Source of the DNA: Halichondria panicea
Taxonomy: Eukaryota; Porifera; Demospongiae; Suberitida; Halichondriidae
Assembly: GCF_963675165.1 (NCBI RefSeq)
Contig: NC_087382.1
Coordinates: 1,116,001 to 1,180,000, forward strand
Reading direction: 5' to 3'
DNA: 64,000 nucleotides
This document shows, one piece after another, positions 55,786 through 64,000 of this stretch. Under the pieces are notes generated by a model. That model saw nothing but the letters and a program-made list of their open reading frames with translations. It was not told the DNA's origin and did no database searches. The first letter of the stretch is position 1. Every line of letters starts with the position of its first letter. The position numbers and the translations under genes were made by a program.

Positions 55786-58700
55786 ATGCACTGCACCTGG
55801 TTGATGCTGCTACTGACCCTAGCTACTGTTACCAGGAGTGAGCACTATCACATTGTGCCAGTGGATTCAACTGACTTGTGTCATGACTATCAAAATGGAA
55901 CTTGTTTCACTCTCGAGCAGCTTGTTCAAACAGACCTGTTATCTGGTGGAGACAATCTCACCTTGAGCTTTCTACCTGGAGATCATTTATTAAGTGAAAT
56001 GCTTTACATTTGTAATTTCACAGAGGTGATTATTGCTGGCCAAAATGCCACCATCAATTTGAACAATTCTGGTAGAGTGCAGATATCTAATATCAGTGCG
56101 TTGAGTATTGAAGGAGGTTTGCATTTCACTGGAGCAAGTGATGAAAGTAGTTCAGGCTACATGAACATTTCTCAATGCTATTTGGTAGACTTGAAATTGC
56201 TAAAGTTGGAAGCTTGTACACTCGGGATCACTCGTACGGTAACTGTGACGATTGAACAAGTTCTCTTTGTGAACAACACTAGCACTGACAGAGCATTGAT
56301 TGTTAAGGCTGATACTGTGTATATTGAAAAGAGCGACTTCTTCAGTAACAATGGCGGTGGAGCAGTTCACATTGAATCAAGTCAAACTGTTATTAATGGT
56401 TCAAGGTTCGATTCCAATACTGCTGCATATGGTGGAGCAGTGTTTGTGGCCTCTGCAAATGTGACTATCAGTTGGAGCAACTTTACAAATAATAGCGCTT
56501 ATTATAATGGTGGAGCGATTAGTACTTCCGAAAGTAATTTGTCCATATACAACTGTGCGCTACTAAACAATAGTGCTATCGTTGGCGGTGGAGCAATTAA
56601 TAGCCTGGAAGGGAGTGTCTCAATCTCCGACAGTGAGCTAGCGTACAACAGTGCTGAATATGGTGGAGCGATTTCCACCTTTGAAAGTAATTTGTCCATA
56701 TACAACTGTGCGCTACTAAACAATAGTGCTATCGTTGATGGTGGAGCAATTATTAGCCTGGAAGGGAGTGTCTCAATCTCCGACAGTGAGTTAGCGTACA
56801 ACAGTGCTGAATATGGTGGAGCAATTTCCACCTTCAAAAGTAATTTGTTCATTTCCAACTGTGCACTACTGAACAATAGTGCTATTTTTGGCAGTGGAGC
56901 AATTATTAGCCTGGAAGGGAGTGTCTCAATCTCCGACAGTGAGCTAGCGTATAACAGTGCTGAAAATGGTGGAGCAATTTCCACCTTCAAAAATCATTTG
57001 TCCATGTATAACTGTGCGCTACTAAACAATAGTGCTATCTATAGCGGTGGAGCAATTTATAGCCAGGGAGGGAGTGTCTCAATCTCTGACAGTGAGCTAG
57101 AGTACAACAGTGCTAAAAGATCAGATGGAGTGATTTTGGTTTTTAATGGAGAGTTACTAATATCCAATAGCAAGCTAATAAACAACAAGGCAGCCTTTGG
57201 TGGAGTGATTGCACTTTTCGTGGGTAATGCATCTATCTTGAGCTGTAATATAACAGACAATGAAGCTGTAGTTGGTAATGGAGGAACTAGTCTTGGTGGA
57301 GCAATTTTGATATATACTGGAACTATATCTGTCTCCAAAGTCATGTTTAAAAATAACAGTGCTGACGTTGGTGCAGTGTTTTTTGTCGCTGATGGCACTG
57401 TGATCATTTTCGACTCTCTGCTCACAAACAACAGAGCCACCCAACAAGATGGAGTGATTGCGGTTGCTTTCTCAAGTTTGATAATTACTAATACAAGCAT
57501 ATTTGACAATTTTGAGGGTGAAAATATCATTTACGTAGTACATTCTAACTTGTCATTTACGGGAGTTAACAACGTTAGCAATAATGTAAGCCCTGTGTAT
57601 TCTCTAAGCAGTCGAGTGGAGTTCAATGGACCCACAACTCTCAGTAACAATCGTGGTGTGCAGGGTGGAGCCATCAGAGCAGTCCTGAGTCAAATCTATA
57701 TCAATGCAGAAGGAGTGGTCATTTCTAACAATACTGCTACTGTTGGAGGAGGTGTTTTTCTGAGAGAGAGCACACTCTTTGTTCACTATCCCATAGAGAT
57801 TTCTCACAACACAGCACAAAATGGTGGTGGGATTTATGCATACTCAAGCGAAATTGAATTTGATTCGAAGGTCACTACTGGTTGTATATTTAATAATAAC
57901 TTTGTCCTGTGTACATGTAGTGACATGGAACCTGTACTGTTTGTGAGTATTATAGATCGAAATGATGCTCAAAATGGAGGAGGTATTTATGCAGTCGCTT
58001 CAAACATCAAGGCTTTTTCTCACGCTCACATCCACATACAGTCAAACTCAGCAAACAACAGTGGAGGTGGAGTGTATCTACAACAAAGTTCCAAGATCTA
58101 TATTTTGAAACAGAACTTGGAGATAGAACTTGGTAAAACGCTGGTCAAGCTAGAAATCCACAATAACACGGCTCAATATGGAGGGGGGATATTTGTGGCA
58201 GACAGTACTGAGAGTGGTGTGTGTAGAGGAGAGGATGTAACTACTGCAGGAGATCTGACACAAACAGAATGCTTCATTCAAACTCTAGATCTCCATGGTC
58301 TTGATATCAATTTTACTAATTTGTTAACTTTGGTCCTAACTTTTAATGAACAAGTTAAGTGTTTGAACAGTACAGTTAATTATTGCAATACTTTTTTGAC
58401 TAACAACACAGCTTCCCAGTCAGGAGCAGATATTTACGGAGGTCTGTTTGACAGGTGTACTGTGGATGTATCAGCCGAACTCTCTTCATCAGACAATGGA
58501 TTTGAGTACTTAAACAATACTGTGCATTATTCATCAATAGCTTCAAAGGCTGTCAGAGTAAAGTTGTGTAACACCACCAAGCAAACCATTTCTGTTAGAA
58601 AAGGACAAGCATTCACAATCAGTGTTATGGCTGTAGACCAAGCTGGAAATCCAATGAATAATGCCATAATTCACAGTTCTGTTATCACTGAGAGCCGTAG

Positions 58701-60618
58701 AGTTGATCGTCTCAAAGAAGGACAAGCACAACAAGAAGTTGGCAATCAGTGCACAGAATTAGAGTACAATGTATTCTCACAAGACAGCTCTGCTCAAGTG
58801 GAACTCTATGCTGAGGGTCCATGCAACAATTTGGGAATTTCAAGACAAATTCTAAACATCTCTTTTCTAAAGTGTGAATGTCCTATTGGACTCCAACCAA
58901 TCATGTCCTCAATTGAGTGCAAGTGTGACTGTGATCCAGTGTTGCAACAAGAATATCAGATAACAAACTGTTCTGATGAAAATGAGACCATAAAATTGGA
59001 AAGTAATAACAACATATGGATAGGAGTCACTAATACCACTAACGGAAGTAGGTATGTTGTTAGTAACTGTACATTTGACTATTGTGTACTAAAACCAGTC
59101 AACATCAGTCTAAGCAACCCTGACGAACAGTGTGCCCACAATCGAAGTGGTGTCTTGTGTGGAGAATGTGAACCAGGACTCAGTCTTGTGTTAGGTACTT
59201 CACGATGTGAACTCTGCTCAAACTCTTACCTTCTCCTGCTACTCCCGTTTGCCCTGGCAGGCATAGTACTAGTTGTATTCATTCTCGTTTTCAACATTAC
59301 CATAGCAACAGGCACTATCCATGGGCTGATCTTCTACACTAATATATTAGCTGCAAATCAGTCGATTTTCGTGCCTTTTCATAACCCTTTGACAGTTTTC
59401 ATATCGTGGGTGAATCTTGACTTAGGTATTGAGACATGCTTTTATGATAGAATGAACTCTCAAGCAAAAGTGCTCCTTCAAATGGTCTTTCCTGCTTACC
59501 TGTTTCTTCTGATGTTCTTAATAATCATTTTGAGCAAGTACTTTGACTTTTTTGCAAAGCTCCTCTCCAACAGGAACCCAGTTGCTGCCCTAGGCACACT
59601 CGTCCTACTCTCTTATTCCAAACTCTTACGGTTTATCATTGCTGCACTGCAATACAGGGTCTTGAATTATCCTGATGGTGCAACCAAGGTGTTGGATTTT
59701 CCCAACAATTCAAGTGATAATATAGTTTGGTTGTATGACGGCAATGTGCAATATTTCACTCCCGGTCATGTCCCTCGGTTTATTTTTGCCACCATAATCA
59801 TCATTTCTGGTATATTGTTCACTGTACTGCTCTTCTTTGGACAATGGTTTTCTCGGTGCTCAAAATGGAAGCTCATGAAATGGACTAAGAACACATACTA
59901 CAATGGCTTCATGGATGCATACCATGCTCCATTCACTCCCAAGCATCGCTACTGGGTGGGACTGCTCCTATTTTCTTTGATTGCTCATAACCTAATAACA
60001 GCTTTGGCTTTGGACACTTCTCTCCCTGTACTATCAGCTGGATCTATAACTGTTGGACTGATTGTTTTCAAATTGCAGAATTATCCAGTGTACAAAATAC
60101 GATTCAATGAGTTACTGGAAACACTCTTTTTCCTCAATCTTGCAATTCTAGCGTATGGCACCCTCTACATAGGAAACATCAATGAGAGTCAAAACATAAT
60201 ATCCAACATTTCAATGGCAGTGGCTTTTATTTTGTTTGTGGTGATAGTTTGCTACCATTGTTACGAGTATATGTTGAAGAAAGTCCCTGTTCTGCAAAAC
60301 TCACTCAAACTGAGAAAAATGATTCCACGAGTTCACAAACTGGAACAATACGAAATGGAGAATAATGAAACCTGGACAAACGTGGACAGATATGATCCGT
60401 ACACTGATGGAGCCATGGAAGAAGCTGACCCTGATCGTTACATCACTCCTCCCATCATCCGACCTGCCACGAGGCCGGACCAGCTGAGAGAGCCTGCCCT
60501 GGACGTACTAGCCCCCCTCACCACAGAGGACTACAGACCAGCCCCTCCCCCTCCTCAAGCTACAGCTGACAATGCACCCAAAGTCACACACACTGTAATC
60601 GATGTCGTGAAAGAGTAA
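55786..60618 (+). CDS. giant beta-helix (Pmp-like) and multi-span membrane protein, 1610 aa
   Basis: One uninterrupted exon. Residues 1-19 are a signal peptide. Residues about 100-900 are right-handed beta-helix repeats with GGA(I/V) and NNSA motifs like Chlamydia Pmp and other polymorphic membrane proteins; within them a unit of about 44 residues (SLEGSVSISDSELAYNSAE...) occurs in four or five near-identical tandem copies at 56500-57130. Next comes a Cys-rich EGF-like region (about 1035-1145, CECPIG, CKCDC, CGECEPGL), then seven or eight hydrophobic spans (about 1147-1500), and a Pro-rich cytoplasmic tail with APPPPQAT. Many N-glycosylation sequons. It reads as an adhesion-type surface receptor or channel-like protein; function unknown. 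This architecture seems frequent in sponges. Confidence 0.8.
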   Translation: MHCTWLMLLLTLATVTRSEHYHIVPVDSTDLCHDYQNGTCFTLEQLVQTDLLSGGDNLTLSFLPGDHLLSEMLYICNFTEVIIAGQNATINLNNSGRVQISNISALSIEGGLHFTGASDESSSGYMNISQCYLVDLKLLKLEACTLGITRTVTVTIEQVLFVNNTSTDRALIVKADTVYIEKSDFFSNNGGGAVHIESSQTVINGSRFDSNTAAYGGAVFVASANVTISWSNFTNNSAYYNGGAISTSESNLSIYNCALLNNSAIVGGGAINSLEGSVSISDSELAYNSAEYGGAISTFESNLSIYNCALLNNSAIVDGGAIISLEGSVSISDSELAYNSAEYGGAISTFKSNLFISNCALLNNSAIFGSGAIISLEGSVSISDSELAYNSAENGGAISTFKNHLSMYNCALLNNSAIYSGGAIYSQGGSVSISDSELEYNSAKRSDGVILVFNGELLISNSKLINNKAAFGGVIALFVGNASILSCNITDNEAVVGNGGTSLGGAILIYTGTISVSKVMFKNNSADVGAVFFVADGTVIIFDSLLTNNRATQQDGVIAVAFSSLIITNTSIFDNFEGENIIYVVHSNLSFTGVNNVSNNVSPVYSLSSRVEFNGPTTLSNNRGVQGGAIRAVLSQIYINAEGVVISNNTATVGGGVFLRESTLFVHYPIEISHNTAQNGGGIYAYSSEIEFDSKVTTGCIFNNNFVLCTCSDMEPVLFVSIIDRNDAQNGGGIYAVASNIKAFSHAHIHIQSNSANNSGGGVYLQQSSKIYILKQNLEIELGKTLVKLEIHNNTAQYGGGIFVADSTESGVCRGEDVTTAGDLTQTECFIQTLDLHGLDINFTNLLTLVLTFNEQVKCLNSTVNYCNTFLTNNTASQSGADIYGGLFDRCTVDVSAELSSSDNGFEYLNNTVHYSSIASKAVRVKLCNTTKQTISVRKGQAFTISVMAVDQAGNPMNNAIIHSSVITESRRVDRLKEGQAQQEVGNQCTELEYNVFSQDSSAQVELYAEGPCNNLGISRQILNISFLKCECPIGLQPIMSSIECKCDCDPVLQQEYQITNCSDENETIKLESNNNIWIGVTNTTNGSRYVVSNCTFDYCVLKPVNISLSNPDEQCAHNRSGVLCGECEPGLSLVLGTSRCELCSNSYLLLLLPFALAGIVLVVFILVFNITIATGTIHGLIFYTNILAANQSIFVPFHNPLTVFISWVNLDLGIETCFYDRMNSQAKVLLQMVFPAYLFLLMFLIIILSKYFDFFAKLLSNRNPVAALGTLVLLSYSKLLRFIIAALQYRVLNYPDGATKVLDFPNNSSDNIVWLYDGNVQYFTPGHVPRFIFATIIIISGILFTVLLFFGQWFSRCSKWKLMKWTKNTYYNGFMDAYHAPFTPKHRYWVGLLLFSLIAHNLITALALDTSLPVLSAGSITVGLIVFKLQNYPVYKIRFNELLETLFFLNLAILAYGTLYIGNINESQNIISNISMAVAFILFVVIVCYHCYEYMLKKVPVLQNSLKLRKMIPRVHKLEQYEMENNETWTNVDRYDPYTDGAMEEADPDRYITPPIIRPATRPDQLREPALDVLAPLTTEDYRPAPPPPQATADNAPKVTHTVIDVVKE

Positions 60619-60708
60619 CATTAACATAATTATAGATGCACAATTTTATATTTATTGACTTTTTGTGGACTAGATTCAGTTACTTGTAACGACTTTGCTA
60701 GTTAGTTT

Positions 60709-60915
60709 CCTGTATACTCCTGTGTTGTACTGTATCAAGCATGGGTTCCTGTACTCCTGTGTTGTACTGTATCAAGCATGGGTTCCTGTACTCCTGTGTT
60801 GTACTGTATCAAGCATGGGTTCCTGTACTCCTGTGTTGTACTGTATCAAGCATGGGTTCCTGTACTCCTGTGTTGTACTGTATCAAGCATGGGTTCCTGT
60901 ACTCCTGTGTCAGTA
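60709..60915. repeat. 37 bp tandem repeat, about 5.5 copies
   Basis: The unit GTTGTACTGTATCAAGCATG + GGTTCCTGTACTCCTGT is repeated almost without change about 90 bases after the stop codon of the beta-helix gene, so it may lie in its 3' UTR. The period is not a multiple of three, so it reads in three frames. Confidence 0.9.
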
Positions 60916-61437
60916 TACTATAGACAATTTAAGTCCTGTGTGTTATACTATTTATTACTTCTTTTGTATAGTTCTCTAATTTATTGCTTTGTGCTCTAGC
61001 AGCTTGCTCCTATATAGTGTCACCCCTATATAGCTTTGTGTATGGGAGCCTCTGCTCCGCTTGTCTTTGTTGTACTTAGTCTTTACAGTCTATGTTATTG
61101 TGCATGTGTTAGTTGATCTATGGTTGAATGATAGAATCTCATCTTGAACTGTCGCACGCTGCTCAGTGCACAAACTTTAAATTACCATTTGAATTTGAAC
61201 AAGGGGAATAGTTTGCCCAATGGAACAGCATCGTATACGATACTACTGTTGACCAAGTTACTGGTCACTTCACGGGGAACCTAAATAACTAACACCAACC
61301 CATCTTGTACATCCTTGTTGGTGTTTGAGCGGCTCAGCCAGCCCTACTTCCCCCTATTTTTCCACAAAATGCTTTTGCACTTGTATAATTATAGTTCAGT
61401 GAAATGTGAGTGAAATAATACCAGTCGTTTGTTCTGT

Positions 61438-61660
<223 letters not shown>

Positions 61661-61693
61661 GTGAGTGAGGTGTGGGTGGAGTAGAGTTTTATT

Positions 61694-62205
61694 CGTGCAA
61701 CCTCGCGGCCACTCCTATACCCTCGTGCAACCTCGCGGCCATACTCTTATACCCTTGTGCAACCTCATGGCCATACTCCTATACCCTCGTGCAACCTCGC
61801 AGCCATGCTCCTATACCCTCGTGCAACCTCATGGCCATACTCCTATACCCTCGTGCAACCTCGCAGCCATGCTCCTATACCCTCGTGCAACCTCATGGCC
61901 ATACTCCTATACACTCGTGCAACCTCACGGCCACTCCTATACCCTCGTGCAACCTCGCGGCCATACTCTTATACCCTTGTGCAACCTCATGGCCATACTC
62001 CTATACCCTCGTGCAACCTCGCAGCCATACTCCTATACCCTCGTGCAACCTCATGGCCATACTCCTATACACTCGTGCAACCTCGCGGCCATACTCCAAT
62101 ACCCTCGTGCAACCTCACGTGCAATCTCATGGCCATACTCCTATACCCTTCTGCAACCTCGTGGCCATACTCCTATACCCTCGTGCAACCTCATGGCCAT
62201 ATATA
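61694..62205. repeat. 32 bp minisatellite, about 16 copies
   Basis: The unit is CGTGCAACCTCRYGGCCATA + CTCCTATACCCT. Variation is concentrated at the CGCGG/CATGG/CGCAG positions, and some copies are shortened by two or three bases. The open frames across it are artefacts. Confidence 0.9.
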
Positions 62206-62518
62206 CCTTTTTTTTTAAGTGTCCTAATTGAACAGCTCAGCAGAACTTCAAAGGATAATCGCATTCATGATACTATCCAATCTGCCACAGAATCCAATAT
62301 CATGCAACATTCACAAGTTGATAGCACGCTCCCTCCCAGATTGTTGTTGTAAAATTTACAACAATTTGACCAGTAAAGGGTTAAGAGTGCATGCATGCAT
62401 TACTTACTGGTATTAGCTATTCTAGTGACATTTTCTCATTGACAGTGACTCATAACCACTGACTGCAATTGTTCATCACTTCAAGTTGCATGTTAAAGCA
62501 TTTTCTCTGGATATCGTC

Positions 62519-62864
62519 ATGAAGATTTCAATGATTGCCAATGTGGCTCTGCTATATCTCTCGTGGCCTTGGCCTCTTCTGCTCAGTCCTCATGACCATG
62601 GTTATTATCAGCAGCTGATAGATGCCCTGGAGCTGGAGCAACAAGATGACTCAGGTATATAATAATGTATTATCTTGTTACTAACCACCACTAGAATTAA
62701 TGAAAGTGGCACCATTATAATTTGATAGCTTGCACTATTAAGTTGGTTCATGTTAAATTGATAGTTGACATGAGAATAATCATACATTACTTTGACTACA
62801 GCTCGTCAGCAACACTATTATCAGCTGAAAAATGGCCCAGCTGCTCATATCAATGAAAAAACGG
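62519..62864 (+). pseudogene. lectin-gene paralog, exons 1-2
   Basis: ATG 62519 opens MKISMIANVALL, with a two-base insertion (CTATATCTC for CTATCTC) that shifts the rest of the signal peptide. The Tyr/Gln-rich exon end (YYQQLIDALELEQQDDS) and exon 2 (62802-62864, RQQHYYQLKNGPAAH) keep the splice sites of the intact gene at 25 kb. There is no SUEL-domain exon downstream. Confidence 0.65.
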
Positions 62865-63481
62865 GTATGACATTATAAGCAGAATACAAAAAGTTTGTAA
62901 TACAGTAGAACCTCGCTAATCCAAATAGAGCCGGACCAGACCCTATCCAATTATAATTTTTTATTTCATTACCGTAATTGATGTAATTACAGCGCCACCA
63001 TAATTTAAGCGCCACGTCATCATCAGCATAATTTTTTAGGTCCTAAAAAAGCACCAACCGTTGTTGGAATTATTTTTTTCTGGCGCTTATAAAAAGGCTT
63101 GTTTGAGACATCAAGACAATCATCCTGCATCTTTGACTTCCTTCACTTCTAACCTAATTACAAGTACACTTCCTAGTAAAATATGCGACATGCATATGTA
63201 GACACATAATTTATTATAGACAAGACAATTCACTGCGGATTTAACGCAAGCTGTGGATATAGTGTATGACCCATTCCTGCGCATGGGCATCTGAAGGCCA
63301 AACGAGACCAAGCAGCAGACCGCAGAGGTCCTTAGTGATGTGAGCTCTCACGCTAATCAGAGCATGCACGTGATGAAGTTAATCAGCCAAAAATTATACT
63401 GAAGAAAATTGGGGAAGTTAATTATGGACCATACTCTATTGAGTTACGCATACGTATCAATTTAAGGCTTTAGCAATCACA

Positions 63482-63765
63482 CTAATACAAAAATGTTGGT
63501 TTGAAGCATATAAAGTCTCTTGTCACTCGTAGCTGCAAGTGTGCTCTTTCACTGTCAGAAACGCAAAGTCTCTTAGAGCCAACCCATGCACTGTCCACGT
63601 AAAGTGATCGTGGGTTGATATCTCGCTCCATTCTATCACTCCGTAGTCGGTTCATTGTAACTCCACATCTGCATGGTGCAGATTGTTGCTCTATACAGAA
63701 TTTCATTTTCCGTAGTACTGAGTTCACTTCCATTTCAGGCATAGGCCACTTTAGTTGATGATCGG
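63482..63765 (-). pseudogene. TRAF-type C-terminal domain fragment, inverted copy
   Basis: Nearly identical to 33095-33345 (MNRLRSDRMERDINPRSLYV), and it retains slightly more of the upstream part (GGCCTATGCCTGAAATGG, like WPMPELDIEL of the intact gene). Not expected to be functional. Confidence 0.65.
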
Positions 63766-64000
63766 TCCGTTTTCAATTTTGTATGATGAAATTGCTGTCA
63801 ATTATTTCGGGCAAGGTATACCAGGCCGCGCCTTTCTCTTCGCGACTGGAATCGAGGCTAAGCTGCTAGCTATTACATCTGCAAGGGTTAATTTTGGAAT
63901 GCATTGCCCTGCTACGTCCACTCATTTTCCCTTCACTTCCACCTTTTCTGATTTCTGGCTTTCTTATGGGGTGCCATTTGTGTCAAAATTAATACAAATT

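Larger units (their letters stand above)
62390..63963. repeat. inverted copy of the 32880-34560 segment
   Basis: Reads as the reverse complement of 32880-34560 with the same order: lectin fragment, Tigger-like hairpin, TRAF tail, GGAATCGAGGCTAAGC block and AGCCAGAAATCAG at the outer edge. It continues to near the window border. Confidence 0.75.

Noticed and set aside
56502-57530. Minus-strand ORFs of 157 and 162 codons
   Set aside because: Shadows of the tandem repeats in the beta-helix gene; low-complexity mirror of the coding strand.
55786-60618. Bacterial contamination or Chlamydia-type autotransporter
   Set aside because: It lacks a C-terminal autotransporter barrel, has EGF-like and multi-span parts, a eukaryotic leader intron, and is embedded in sponge-type repeats.
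61694-62205. CRISPR-like regularly spaced repeats
   Set aside because: The 32 bp units are directly adjacent with no unique spacers, and the locus is eukaryotic. It is a minisatellite.

Overview
The window looks like a piece of a demosponge (or very similar early-branching marine animal) nuclear genome, probably Amphimedon-like. It is AT-rich with short GT-AG introns, and it carries gene families that are expanded in sponges: RING/TRAF-zinc-finger proteins, an ankyrin-Roc-COR-death-domain gene, a giant beta-helix plus multi-membrane-span protein, a SUEL-type lectin, and a receptor tail with tyrosine motifs. It is also densely packed with TIR elements. The species call is inference; no search was possible.

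Layout. 1-7.4 kb: a RING/TRAF-type gene (2202-3497), a 5'-truncated tandem paralog beginning inside a fold-back repeat, and a third tail fragment. 7.7-16.6 kb: a minus-strand ROCO gene whose eight exons keep phase throughout. 17.1-24.6 kb: two inverted copies of a large repeat unit ('U' below), one holding a 2.9 kb CAG...CTG element with a degenerate transposase-type gene (nuclease-like block plus CXC domain). 24.6-25.5 kb: a three-exon secreted SUEL lectin gene. 26.3-28.4 kb: a 2.1 kb TAG...CTA element with a decayed RecQ helicase and a zinc-finger exon. 29.5-39.6 kb: mostly repeats, TRAF and lectin pseudogenes, tiny palindromic insertions and a TIR element with a signal-peptide exon. 39.8 kb: last exon of a receptor tail. 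40.1-41.9 kb: minisatellites and a 200-base assembly gap. 42.1-43.1 kb: a broken DDE transposase interrupted by a 46 bp palindrome. 45.2-46.3 kb: a 1.07 kb TAG...CTA element with exon-like pieces. 46.8-52.7 kb: two U units head to tail, the second carrying four insertions (two nested CAG...CTG elements, a TAG...CTA element, a LINE). 55.8-60.6 kb: an intact 1610-aa beta-helix/multi-span membrane protein. 60.7-64 kb: minisatellites, then an inverted copy of the 32.9-34.5 kb segment.

Main result of the hunt. At least eight insertions from 25 to 2111 bp start with TAG, end with CTA and are flanked by 9-10 bp direct repeats (seven perfect, one 8/9). Empty sites for two of them lie in paralogous copies within the window. 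The largest carries the RecQ gene and the 353 bp member at 1316 shares internal blocks with it. The TSD length is Mutator-like, but no transposase is visible. A second group begins CAG, ends CTG and has 5 bp target duplications.

How the genes fit together: the TRAF-type, ROCO/death-domain, lectin and receptor-tail genes are the kinds used in innate-type sensing and signalling, but they are not an operon and any functional link between them is speculation. Much of the rest is transposon and repeat DNA in various stages of decay.
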